Below, one piece after another: positions 36,854 to 44,526 of a stretch of DNA of 51,479 bases. The notes under the pieces are model-generated. The model saw only the letters and a list, made by a program, of their open reading frames with translations. It had not been told where the DNA came from and searched no databases. The stretch is taken from contig ONTZ01000019.1 of NCBI GenBank assembly GCA_900320905.1, forward strand, positions 1-51,479, given 5' to 3'. Position numbers and translations under genes: made by a program. This stretch comes from an uncultured Prevotella sp. GTDB taxonomy: Bacteria; Bacteroidota; Bacteroidia; Bacteroidales; Bacteroidaceae. How positions within the stretch are numbered: the first letter of the stretch is position 1; every line of letters starts with the position of its first letter.

Positions 36854-37764
36854 TCGCTCATATTCTTTATATATGGTAATACTTTCAAATCACGGAAACC
36901 GAAGAACCGTCGGGCATTCTCGCCTAAAAACAGCCGTTTCTCCCCGTCCGTCATCTCACTGCTCTTCACCACAAAGTCGTACGACATCTTATAGGTGATA
37001 GCGGTGATGGTACGGGGGTAGTCCGAGCCCCACATCAGTTTCTCCATCCCCACGGCGTCAGCCGCCTCCCTGATGGCGCGGATGGCTGAGGGGAAGGGAT
37101 AAAACTCATCGTTGAAGAGCCACGTGATACCGCCGCTCTCCACATAGACATTCTCGTGACGGGCCAACCGGATCTGACTCATCCAGTTCTCTCGCGTCAC
37201 CATCCCGAAATGCCCGATGGCGATTTTCAGGTTAGGACACTCTTGGATAATCTCCTCCATCTGTCCCACCTGGGCATCACCATCGGCCAGTTCGATACCG
37301 AGCAGGATGCCACGCTCTTCCATCAGGTGCATCATCTGCATCATCTCGTCGTTGAGGAACTGCCTCGGCAGCCGGGCGGCAGGCACCTTGATACCCTTGA
37401 AGCACTGCATCAGTCCGTCAGCCACACGCAGGAAGCCCGGCACACGGTAGTCGGCCATCCCGAAACAGAAGAAGCGGTCGGGATACTGCCGCTGCACCTC
37501 GGAAAGATAGTCGTTCTGCAGGCCGTCGATAAACTCCTGCGTCACCACTGCCGCCGCCACCTGGGCATAGTCCATATTTGAGAGGAAGCGCTCCGCCGTG
37601 TTCTGGCCGTCAGTCATAAAGGGCGGTAACATCTGTCGCTCCTCACCGAAAAACAGGCTTCTGCTCCGGTTGGGTTCCAACTGACAGATGCGTTGTCCGT
37701 CCACCGTCGTGTCTTGCGTCAGCCACAGATGGCTGTGCGCGTCAATGATATGAGGTTGGTTCAT
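36850..37764 (-). CDS. Amidohydrolase-family sugar lactonase, probable L-galactono/L-fucono-1,5-lactonase
   Basis: A 304-residue cytoplasmic protein without signal peptide. IIDAHSHLW at the start and MLMWGSDYPRTI-like sequence near residue 245 (KLMWGSDYP) mark an amidohydrolase-2/cog3618 barrel. IAIGHFGMV supplies the internal histidine. Cog3618 includes L-fucono- and L-galactono-1,5-lactonases. It is the first gene of a six-gene operon (lactonase, Zn-dehydrogenase, fucP, CE6, GH3, esterase) with a full promoter 27 bases upstream. The lactonase role is supported by the neighbours rather than by unique residues. Confidence 0.78.
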   Translation of the reverse strand: MNQPHIIDAHSHLWLTQDTTVDGQRICQLEPNRSRSLFFGEERQMLPPFMTDGQNTAERFLSNMDYAQVAAAVVTQEFIDGLQNDYLSEVQRQYPDRFFCFGMADYRVPGFLRVADGLMQCFKGIKVPAARLPRQFLNDEMMQMMHLMEERGILLGIELADGDAQVGQMEEIIQECPNLKIAIGHFGMVTRENWMSQIRLARHENVYVESGGITWLFNDEFYPFPSAIRAIREAADAVGMEKLMWGSDYPRTITAITYKMSYDFVVKSSEMTDGEKRLFLGENARRFFGFRDLKVLPYIKNMSE

Positions 37765-37790
37765 TTTGCAGAGTTATTCAATATCGGGTG

Positions 37791-37822
37791 CAAAGATATA
37801 TATATTTTTTTAAACAACCAAA
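37791..37822 (-). promoter_or_regulatory. Promoter for the lactonase-fucP-CE6-GH3 operon
   Basis: On the minus strand TTTG at 37822-37819 lies 20 bases upstream of TATCTTTG at 37798-37791. ATG 37764 is about 27 bases further. Confidence 0.68.
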
Positions 37823-37869
37823 AAAAACATGCTTACAAGGTGACACTCTGTGTGCAATGATAGTAGTAA

Positions 37870-38649
37870 TCATCTCTTCGTAATTTGCCAGGAGATGCCC
37901 GCAGCAATGCTCCAGAAACTTTTGAAGTCGTTCAGGTAGATGTCAGTGTTCACGTCTATCTGCACCCGACGTGACAACTGCCAGATAATTCCCAGTTCCA
38001 TCCAGTTATCATGGCTGTCGGGGTATTTGTAGTTGTACTCTTCGACCATCAGTTGCCATCGGTCGTTGAGAGTAAATCCCAGATTGGCCCCGTAGAAGAT
38101 GATGGGCTTTTCAGAATCGAACCATGTCAGATCTCCTTCGTAGCCAAGGGAGAGCCATGGCGTCAGTTGGTTCTGACAGAGAAGACCCATCTGGCCACTC
38201 CAATTGTTGGGCATATTGTTATTGCTGTTGCTTGGTATGATGACATTGCCTAACAATGAAACGGCGGGCACGAACTTCCATCCATCAAAAAGTTTGGCCT
38301 TCGCACCGATGGCCACATTGTCCGATCCGCTATAATCGAAAATATCACCGCCCTCATTGTTCCAGTCGCCCTGCAGGCGCAGTTCAGCATAGTCAGAGAT
38401 TCCAAAACGAAGGAGTGTGGTGTTCAACGTCCAAATGTATGACTTAGTACCATTCTGTCTGACTTGTTGATAGCCCATTCCCATTTCCCACTGCAATCGT
38501 CCTTTAGGCAGCACATCAGGACCTGTGATTACTCCTGGCCGGTCAGCCGTGAATCCTGCCTCCTCGCTCTGGGCCAAGACCGAGAGTGGAAGAAAGGATA
38601 ATAATATAGCGATAACTCCCCAAAAAGCCAAATATAATTCTTTAGTCAT
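37870..38649 (-). CDS. Outer-membrane beta-barrel protein, transporter family (PF13557-like)
   Basis: A 259-residue secreted protein. The signal peptide (AFWGVIAILLSFLPLSVLAQ) is followed by GFTADRPGV, a sequence typical of small barrel proteins annotated as phenol-degradation-type transporters. The rest alternates hydrophobic and polar residues in short strands ending in W/Y/F (LQWEMGMGYQQV, AELRLQGDW, AGISWQI), as expected for a 10-12 stranded barrel. I chose ATG 38649 because the -7 box at 38672-38679 would fall inside a frame begun at 38715. The cargo is unknown. It is upstream of, and in the same direction as, the lactonase operon, which has its own promoter. Confidence 0.72.
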   Translation of the reverse strand: MTKELYLAFWGVIAILLSFLPLSVLAQSEEAGFTADRPGVITGPDVLPKGRLQWEMGMGYQQVRQNGTKSYIWTLNTTLLRFGISDYAELRLQGDWNNEGGDIFDYSGSDNVAIGAKAKLFDGWKFVPAVSLLGNVIIPSNSNNNMPNNWSGQMGLLCQNQLTPWLSLGYEGDLTWFDSEKPIIFYGANLGFTLNDRWQLMVEEYNYKYPDSHDNWMELGIIWQLSRRVQIDVNTDIYLNDFKSFWSIAAGISWQITKR

Positions 38650-38671
38650 GTAACAGTCAATATTGATGTTG

Positions 38672-38679
38672 CAAAGATA
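38672..38679 (-). promoter_or_regulatory. -7 element for the beta-barrel gene
   Basis: The minus strand carries TATCTTTG, a perfect -7 match about 22 bases before ATG 38649. No clear -33 partner. Confidence 0.5.
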
Positions 38680-38808
38680 CAAAATAATGCCAAGATTGTT
38701 CATAAGACAGCACATTTTTACACATTATTTAATAAAAGGGATTTGGGTGACTGTCTTCGTTTTTTAAAGATTTTCTGATTTTTTTACACGAATCTCGAAA
38801 AAAAACTG

Positions 38809-38816
38809 TATATTTG
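38809..38816 (+). promoter_or_regulatory. -7 element immediately before the sensor pair
   Basis: TATATTTG is a -7 match ending only 8 bases before ATG 38825. The transcript start should fall at about 38820-38825, so the message would be leaderless or nearly so. A T-rich stretch, but no exact TTTG, lies at the upstream distance. Confidence 0.5.
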
Positions 38817-38824
38817 CCGCTGAT

Positions 38825-40198
38825 ATGTCTAAAGTTACTACGTTTATCGCCAAGACCCTGTCGTTTAGGCTCAGTCTGAGAATCATCGCCGCCTTGGCGC
38901 TGTTGCTCATGCTGGCGCTGGTGACGATGTTCTATTTCTCGCGTAAGGCTGTGAGGGAAGAAGCCCTGCAGAATGCCGGGCAGACCCTGGAGGCGATGGT
39001 GGAAAACATTGACAATGTGCTGCTGAGCGTGGAGCAGGCAGCAGGAAACATCTACTGGAAGATGTTAGGCAAAGCCAACAAGCCAGAACTCATGGAAATG
39101 TATGCCCACAAACTCATGGAGTGCAATCCCTACATTATGAACAGCCGGATTATCTGGGATGTGGACAGCAATAAGGTGCAGGCCGTCGCCCAGTGGACGA
39201 CACCACCCAAGGTGGACAGCGACAAGGGCGATGCCGTGGTGACCTTCAGCCTGCCTTTCTACGACAAAGAGCAGAAGATGAACGTGCTGGCCATCGACGT
39301 GTCGCTGGCACTGCTGTCAAAGATCGTGCTCGAAGAGAAACCCTCGCCCAATTCCACCTGTGCCCTGTTAGCAAAGGACGGCACGGTGATTGTCTATAAC
39401 AAAAGCGACATGCTAGACCAGAACCTGATTACACTGGCAAAGAAATACTACCACCCTTCGGTGATTGAGGCAGCGGAGGCGATGCTGGCGGGTGAGACAG
39501 GCTATAAGAAAATGATACTGCACGGGAAGAACTGCTACGCCTTCTACAAACCCTTCAAGCAGGCCGAGGTGACGGGACGTGCCATGACAGACCTGGGATG
39601 GAGCGCAGGTATCATCTATCCAGAAGAGGATATCTTCGGCAGTTACAACCGGCTGGTATGGACGGTGCTTATCATCGCCGTTGTGGGACTGGGACTGCTG
39701 TTTGTGCTCTGCCGGCTCTTCATCCACCACCAACTGCTGCCCCTCAGACGACTCGGAAGGTCGGCACAACTCATTGCCGAGGGACAATACGTGGAGCCTA
39801 TACCCGAAAGCAAGCACCTCGATGAGGTGGGACGCCTGCAAAACCATTTCCACGCCATGCAGCAGTCGCTGGCCCAGCACATGCAGGAACTGCAACAGTT
39901 GTCCGACACCCTGAAGGAGCGAGGCGAGGTGCTGCAGGATGCCTACGAGCAGGCGCAGGGTGCCGACAGGATCAAGACGAACTTCCTTTATAACATGTCG
40001 GATCAGATGAAGGCACCCGTCAGCAGCATCCTGCAAAGTGTCAGGACCATCAGTCAGCACGGCAGTGAACTGACGGACGAGGACACCAACAAGATCGTAG
40101 ATGATATCATGCGGCGCGGAGAAAAGGTGACGGCGTTGTTGAACCAGTTGATTGCAGACTCGGAGAAACTGGAAGTGAGAAGTGAAAAAAAAGAGTGA
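38825..40198 (+). CDS. Membrane sensor with degenerate histidine kinase domain (pseudokinase)
   Basis: A 457-residue sensor. A first membrane span (about 16-38), an extracytoplasmic Cache-like domain (about 39-275), a second span (about 276-300), a HAMP linker (LLPLRRLGRSAQLIAEGQY), a coiled coil and a truncated dimerisation domain. The block that normally carries the phosphorylated histidine reads LYNMSDQMKAPVSSIL, with Asp (near 392) where SHE or SHQ is expected. The protein ends without any ATP-binding domain. It overlaps the downstream full kinase by one base, and the two share architecture, which suggests duplication followed by loss of catalysis. A partner or decoy role in a heterodimer is inferred. 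Confidence 0.8.
   Translation: MSKVTTFIAKTLSFRLSLRIIAALALLLMLALVTMFYFSRKAVREEALQNAGQTLEAMVENIDNVLLSVEQAAGNIYWKMLGKANKPELMEMYAHKLMECNPYIMNSRIIWDVDSNKVQAVAQWTTPPKVDSDKGDAVVTFSLPFYDKEQKMNVLAIDVSLALLSKIVLEEKPSPNSTCALLAKDGTVIVYNKSDMLDQNLITLAKKYYHPSVIEAAEAMLAGETGYKKMILHGKNCYAFYKPFKQAEVTGRAMTDLGWSAGIIYPEEDIFGSYNRLVWTVLIIAVVGLGLLFVLCRLFIHHQLLPLRRLGRSAQLIAEGQYVEPIPESKHLDEVGRLQNHFHAMQQSLAQHMQELQQLSDTLKERGEVLQDAYEQAQGADRIKTNFLYNMSDQMKAPVSSILQSVRTISQHGSELTDEDTNKIVDDIMRRGEKVTALLNQLIADSEKLEVRSEKKE
40172..40186. repeat. GAAGTGA heptamer repeat at the pseudokinase C-terminus
   Basis: GAAGTGA GAAGTGA encodes part of the C-terminal LEVRSEKKE. The same heptamer forms a longer array at 44467-44526. Confidence 0.5.
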
Positions 40199-42108
40199 TG
40201 CGTAGAATCATACAATATATCAGACGGTCGCTTTCCCGGAAACTCAGTCTGGGAATCCTGCTGATGGCCATACCCATCTTCATGCTGTCGATAGGCATCC
40301 TGTTCCAGCAGTCGAAAGAGCAGTTGAAGAAGGAGGCGACGAAGCATGCCAGCAGTGTGCTCAACACCACGATGCAGCACATTGACCGGTACATGAACAT
40401 CGTGGAGACCGCTACAGACATCAACGACTGGGAGGTGACTGCCCACCTGGATCCCGACTCAATACTGGCCTACTCACGCTCCATCGTCATGCTCAACGGG
40501 CAGATCGACGGCTGCTCCATCAGTGCTGAGCCGAACACCTTCCCAAAATATGGCAGGAACTTCTCGGCCTATACCGTCAGGGAGGGAGACAGCGTGACCA
40601 CCGTCATAGAAGAACCGTATGAGTACTTCGAAAAAGTATGGTACAAGACACCGCACCTGTATGGCAAGCCCTGCTGGGTGGTGTACTACGACGAGAGCGA
40701 CTCACTGGAACTGACCCTCGACGGGATGATTGCCTCGTACGGCAAACCCCTCTACGATGCCGACAAGCATTTCGTGGGTGTCATCTCCTCCGACCTCTCA
40801 CTGATACGCCTCTCGAAGATCATCACGGCAGAGGTGCCCTACCCGGACTCTTACTTCGTGATGACTGGCGAGGAAGGACGCTACTTCGTGCATCCTGACT
40901 CCACACAACTCTTCACGCATACGATCTTCAGCGATGCTGACCCGCAGCAGAATGCCGACATCTTTGCCCTGGGACACGAGATGACCACAGGCAAGGAGGG
41001 CAGTATGAGCGTCAGGATCGACGGCAAGCCATGCCTGGTGTGCTACCAGCCCGTGCCTGGCACACCGTGGAGCCTCGCACTCGTCTGTCCCGAATGGAGC
41101 ATCCTACGGGGCTATCACCGTATGAACTTCATCATCGGCCCGCTCATCATCCTCGGGCTGCTGTTCATCCTGCTGTATTGCAGCGTCACCGTAACACATG
41201 CCATCCACCCGCTCAACCGACTGACAAGCAAGGTGCAGCGTATTGCCGAGGGACACTATGACGAGCGCATCAAACAGAGTAAATACAACGATGTGGTCGG
41301 ACGCCTGCAAAACACCTTCGCCACCATGCAGGAGTCACTGAGCCAGCATGTGGCCGACATCAAGCAGATGAACGAAGAGACGGCACGGCGCAACGAGGAA
41401 TTGGTGCGTGCCAGTGAGATGGCGAAGGAAGCCGACCGGCAGAAGACGCTGTTTATCCAGAACGTGTCGCACCAGATCCGTACGCCCCTGAACATCATCA
41501 TGGGCTTTGCACAGGTGATGAAAGAAAGTAAGGGTACACTGCCGGAAGAGGAAACCAAGAGCATCACGGACATGATGAAGCATAATGCCATGATGCTCCA
41601 CCGTATGGCGCTGATGCTCTTCGACAGTTCGGCCAGAGGCACCATCGAGGAAATATATGCGGACAAGAACGATGAGGTGATCTGTAATGAGGTGGCCCGC
41701 AAGAGCATCGCCGCCATTCAGGAGCAATATCCGGAGATACCTATGCGCTTCTCGTCGGACGTGCCCGACGATTTCTGCATCACCACCAATCGCACCTACC
41801 TGAGAAACAGCATCCGTGAGATACTCTACAATGCCGTCAAATACTCCGACGGACAACACATATCCTTGCACGTCAGTGAGGCGGGGTCGAAGATCCGCTT
41901 TATCTTAGAGGATACGGGCCCGGGCATCGCCGAGGAAGAATGTAGTCACCTGTTTGAGATGTTCACGAAGGTGAACGACCTCTCAGAAGGTCTCGGACTA
42001 GGACTGCCATTAGCCAGACGCCATATCCGAAACCTCGGCGGCGACCTCCTCCTCGACCTCGACTACCACAAGGGCTGCCGCTTCATCATCGAAATACCGA
42101 AGGTATAG
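40198..42108 (+). CDS. Membrane sensor histidine kinase
   Basis: A 636-residue kinase from ATG 40198; GTG 40195 would add one residue and give a 4-base overlap with the upstream gene. Order: span (about 16-36), Cache-like extracytoplasmic domain (about 37-300), span (about 305-330), HAMP (HPLNRLTSKVQRIAEGHY), coiled coil, dimerisation domain with phosphoacceptor His in IQNVSHQIRTPLN near 425, and ATPase domain with REILYNAVKYSDG (N box), LEDTGPGIAEEE (G1) and GLGLGLPLARRH (G2). All catalytic boxes are intact. No response regulator gene is adjacent and there is no fused receiver domain, so the target lies elsewhere. The sensed ligand may be a sugar from the neighbouring pathways, which is only inference. 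Confidence 0.88.
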   Translation: MRRIIQYIRRSLSRKLSLGILLMAIPIFMLSIGILFQQSKEQLKKEATKHASSVLNTTMQHIDRYMNIVETATDINDWEVTAHLDPDSILAYSRSIVMLNGQIDGCSISAEPNTFPKYGRNFSAYTVREGDSVTTVIEEPYEYFEKVWYKTPHLYGKPCWVVYYDESDSLELTLDGMIASYGKPLYDADKHFVGVISSDLSLIRLSKIITAEVPYPDSYFVMTGEEGRYFVHPDSTQLFTHTIFSDADPQQNADIFALGHEMTTGKEGSMSVRIDGKPCLVCYQPVPGTPWSLALVCPEWSILRGYHRMNFIIGPLIILGLLFILLYCSVTVTHAIHPLNRLTSKVQRIAEGHYDERIKQSKYNDVVGRLQNTFATMQESLSQHVADIKQMNEETARRNEELVRASEMAKEADRQKTLFIQNVSHQIRTPLNIIMGFAQVMKESKGTLPEEETKSITDMMKHNAMMLHRMALMLFDSSARGTIEEIYADKNDEVICNEVARKSIAAIQEQYPEIPMRFSSDVPDDFCITTNRTYLRNSIREILYNAVKYSDGQHISLHVSEAGSKIRFILEDTGPGIAEEECSHLFEMFTKVNDLSEGLGLGLPLARRHIRNLGGDLLLDLDYHKGCRFIIEIPKV

Positions 42109-42111
42109 GCA

Positions 42112-43062
42112 TCAGGAGTTCTTCCACCTGACGAACATCTGGTCGCCGATGATCTCCTGCACCTCACCCACCAACTGCTCATCCATCGGCTCGTTCACGT
42201 AGTCAATGTTTTTCAGCACATTGTCAGGATTGGCACTGCTGAAAAGCGTCGTGGCGATACGCGGGTTCATACTGGTAGAGAACTGGATGGCGAGTTTCTC
42301 GATGGGATAGCCTTTCTCCTGACAATAGGCTGCCGCCTTGGCACAGGCATTCTTCAAGTCGCGGCCTGCGGGATGCCACATCGGGGCACCACGCTGCGAC
42401 AGCAGACCCATCGACAGGGGCGAGGCATTGATGACCCCCACCCCATGCTGCTCGAAGAAACCGAGATAGTCGGCAAGCAGGGTGTCGTTAAGACTATAGT
42501 GACAGAAGTTCAGGATACTCTCCACCACGCCGTCGTCGCAGTGCTCGATGACCCACTTCAGGTTCTCTGGCTGCAGGTCGGTGATACCCACATGACCTAC
42601 CACGCCCTTCTCCCGCAGTGCCACGAGGGCAGGCAGTGTCTCGTCGACAATCTTCTGCAAGCCGCCTTCCATAGCCCCCTGAAACTCGATGTCGTGTACG
42701 TTGATGAGGTCGATATAGTCCACGTTCAGGCGTTCCATACTCTCATAGACACTCTCCGTGGCCCGTTTCGCGCTGTAGTCCCACGTGTTCACGCCATCTT
42801 TGCCGTAGCGCCCCACCTTCGTAGAGAGGTAGTACTTGTCACGGGGAATCTCTTTCAGGGCCTTGCCCAAGACGGTCTCTGCCTTCAGATGACCATAGTA
42901 GGGCGACACGTCGATGAAGTTGATGCCGTTGTCAACGGCGACATGGACGGCACGGATGCCTTCCTCTTCGCGGATGCTATGGAAGACGCCTCCCAACGAG
43001 GAGGCACCGAAGGCGAGATTGGCCACCCGCATGCCAGTCTTTCCTATTTCATTATATACCAT
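42112..43062 (-). CDS. Aldo-keto reductase, probable L-galactose/L-fucose dehydrogenase
   Basis: A 316-residue cytoplasmic aldo-keto reductase. MVYNEIGKTGMRVANLAFG, SSLGGVF and FIDVSPYYGHLKAETVLG resemble plant L-galactose dehydrogenase and bacterial L-fucose dehydrogenases. The catalytic set is visible: Asp in FIDVSPYYG, Tyr in the same block, Lys in YLSTKVGRY and His in INVHDIEF. A longer frame reaches 43227, but its first 55 residues are Arg/Cys-rich read-through from the GH8 gene, so I chose ATG 43062. It starts 2 bases after the GH8 stop and thus belongs to the GH43-GH8 operon. With the lactonase and Zn-dehydrogenase it supplies the first step of an L-galactose pathway. Confidence 0.82.
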   Translation of the reverse strand: MVYNEIGKTGMRVANLAFGASSLGGVFHSIREEEGIRAVHVAVDNGINFIDVSPYYGHLKAETVLGKALKEIPRDKYYLSTKVGRYGKDGVNTWDYSAKRATESVYESMERLNVDYIDLINVHDIEFQGAMEGGLQKIVDETLPALVALREKGVVGHVGITDLQPENLKWVIEHCDDGVVESILNFCHYSLNDTLLADYLGFFEQHGVGVINASPLSMGLLSQRGAPMWHPAGRDLKNACAKAAAYCQEKGYPIEKLAIQFSTSMNPRIATTLFSSANPDNVLKNIDYVNEPMDEQLVGEVQEIIGDQMFVRWKNS

Positions 43063-43064
43063 AT

Positions 43065-44447
43065 TTATTTTTGTGGGGTAATGATACGGTAGTTGCCACT
43101 CAGGTGCATGAAGGCGAAGAGGCGCAGCAGACCGTCGTAATAAGCATCGAAATAGCCGTCCTCGAAGGGCACGTGCTTGGCATTCCACAGGGCATCGACA
43201 AACTCCTTGCTCTTGTCGTGGCTGCACAGCATAGAGGAAGCGGCAACGGTAGCCACCAGTCCGATACTGTGGCGCAGTTTACGGAAACCGCCAGCACCCA
43301 GGATCTCATTGCCCTCGGGGATGGAGCCGTCCTTACGATACTGGTCGAGGAAGGTATCGACACCCTGGGAATAGAAGAAGTTCTGGATCTTTTCGCCGTA
43401 CTGCCGCTGCCACTCACCGTCGGCACAACTCCACTCGTAGTCGAGGGTGATGTTCATCGGCACGCGCCAGGAGTCATAGCGGAAGTTATTGTTGCCATTG
43501 CGGGGAGGTGTCTGAGGCGCTCCGTTCTGCTGCTGACCCTGCGGTCTGCCGGGGAAACGGAAGCCCGCCATCTCCGAGCCATCAAACTGGCACTGGTCGC
43601 CATTCAGACCCGTCTTCTCGTCGGTAGCCTTATGCAGGAACTCACGACTCTTCTGGGCGCACTCTTTCCAGAAGTCGGCACGTCCGTCGTCACCCCATTT
43701 TGCCCAGACCTCGTAGAAGGCAGGGATATGATAGGAGGGGTCGGTATGACGCTGTCCGAAACCATCTGGTGTGAAAGTGATGAGTTTCGTCTCAGGGTCG
43801 ATGAGATACATCTTCTGTGGACCCTGTTGCTGCTGTCCGCCCCCGAAACCGCCAAAGCCGCCAAAGCCACCGCGCTGCTCGGGCTCGTATTCCTTCGGCT
43901 GGATGGCATTGAGGATGCGCTGGGCCTCAGCCTTGTAGTTGATGCCGGTATCATTGCCCCAGCGGTTGGAGGCAAAGAGGAGTGCCGTGATGAAATACAA
44001 CTCGCCGTCGCTGGCTGCACCTGGGGAGTTACGGGTACCGTCCGTCCGACAACTCCAGGCGAAGTAGCCCTCGCGGATGCCGTCCTGATGCTGCATATAT
44101 TTCTTCGTCCAGCGCCACAGACGGTCGAAGATATCCTTCTCATTAAACTGCACAGCCACCATCAGACCGTACGACATTCCCTCGGTACGGGCATCGTGGT
44201 TCTTGATGTCAGAGACATAACCCATCGAGTCGCCTACCTCGAAATATACCTTGTTGGGGCCACGGAACACATCGTTGAACACTTCCTTCAACTTCGCGTC
44301 GACATCGGCCTGCTTGTAGCCCATCTCCACGAAGAGGTTACGGTATTTACCAGTCTCAAAAGCACCCTTCTTCCAAGGGGTCAGTGCCATTGTCGGCACC
44401 GTCAGCAGCAGCATCACTGCCACAATCATTAATTTCTTCAAATTCAT
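43065..44447 (-). CDS. GH8 enzyme, probable reducing-end xylose-releasing exo-oligoxylanase
   Basis: A 460-residue secreted GH8 protein with an (alpha/alpha)6 barrel. The catalytic acid is in ARTEGMSYGLMVA, and GAASDGELYFITALLFAS and HSIGLVATVAA are also family blocks. Two insertions are low-complexity: GGFGGFGGFGGGQQQQGP (about 195-212) and PQGQQQNGAPQTPPRNGNNN (about 300-320). The signal peptide is MNLKKLMIV to TMAL. Bacteroidales GH8 enzymes in xylan loci usually release xylose from the reducing end of xylo-oligosaccharides. It lies 70 bases after the double GH43 gene and 2 bases before the aldo-keto reductase start. Confidence 0.85.
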   Translation of the reverse strand: MNLKKLMIVAVMLLLTVPTMALTPWKKGAFETGKYRNLFVEMGYKQADVDAKLKEVFNDVFRGPNKVYFEVGDSMGYVSDIKNHDARTEGMSYGLMVAVQFNEKDIFDRLWRWTKKYMQHQDGIREGYFAWSCRTDGTRNSPGAASDGELYFITALLFASNRWGNDTGINYKAEAQRILNAIQPKEYEPEQRGGFGGFGGFGGGQQQQGPQKMYLIDPETKLITFTPDGFGQRHTDPSYHIPAFYEVWAKWGDDGRADFWKECAQKSREFLHKATDEKTGLNGDQCQFDGSEMAGFRFPGRPQGQQQNGAPQTPPRNGNNNFRYDSWRVPMNITLDYEWSCADGEWQRQYGEKIQNFFYSQGVDTFLDQYRKDGSIPEGNEILGAGGFRKLRHSIGLVATVAASSMLCSHDKSKEFVDALWNAKHVPFEDGYFDAYYDGLLRLFAFMHLSGNYRIITPQK

Positions 44448-44466
44448 AATAATAACCCTATTTATT

Positions 44467-44526
44467 CACTTTTCACAATTTGCACTTCTCACTTTTCACT
44501 TCTCACTTCTAAACTTCTCACTTCTT
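44467..44526. repeat. GAAGTGA-type heptamer repeat in the GH43-GH8 spacer
   Basis: On the minus strand the unit GAAGTGA or GAAAAGTGA recurs about five times, interrupted once by GAAGTTTA. The GH43 stop codon TGA (44518-44520) is part of the array. No promoter or terminator is evident inside it. Confidence 0.65.

Noticed and set aside
38825-40198. First sensor as a frameshifted ordinary histidine kinase
   Set aside because: The frame ends with a stop fused to the next gene's start, and the downstream gene has its own complete N-terminus, so no hidden ATPase domain follows.
43063-43227. N-terminal extension of the aldo-keto reductase
   Set aside because: The 55 extra residues are Arg/Cys-rich and overlap the GH8 gene in another frame; family similarity starts at ATG 43062.
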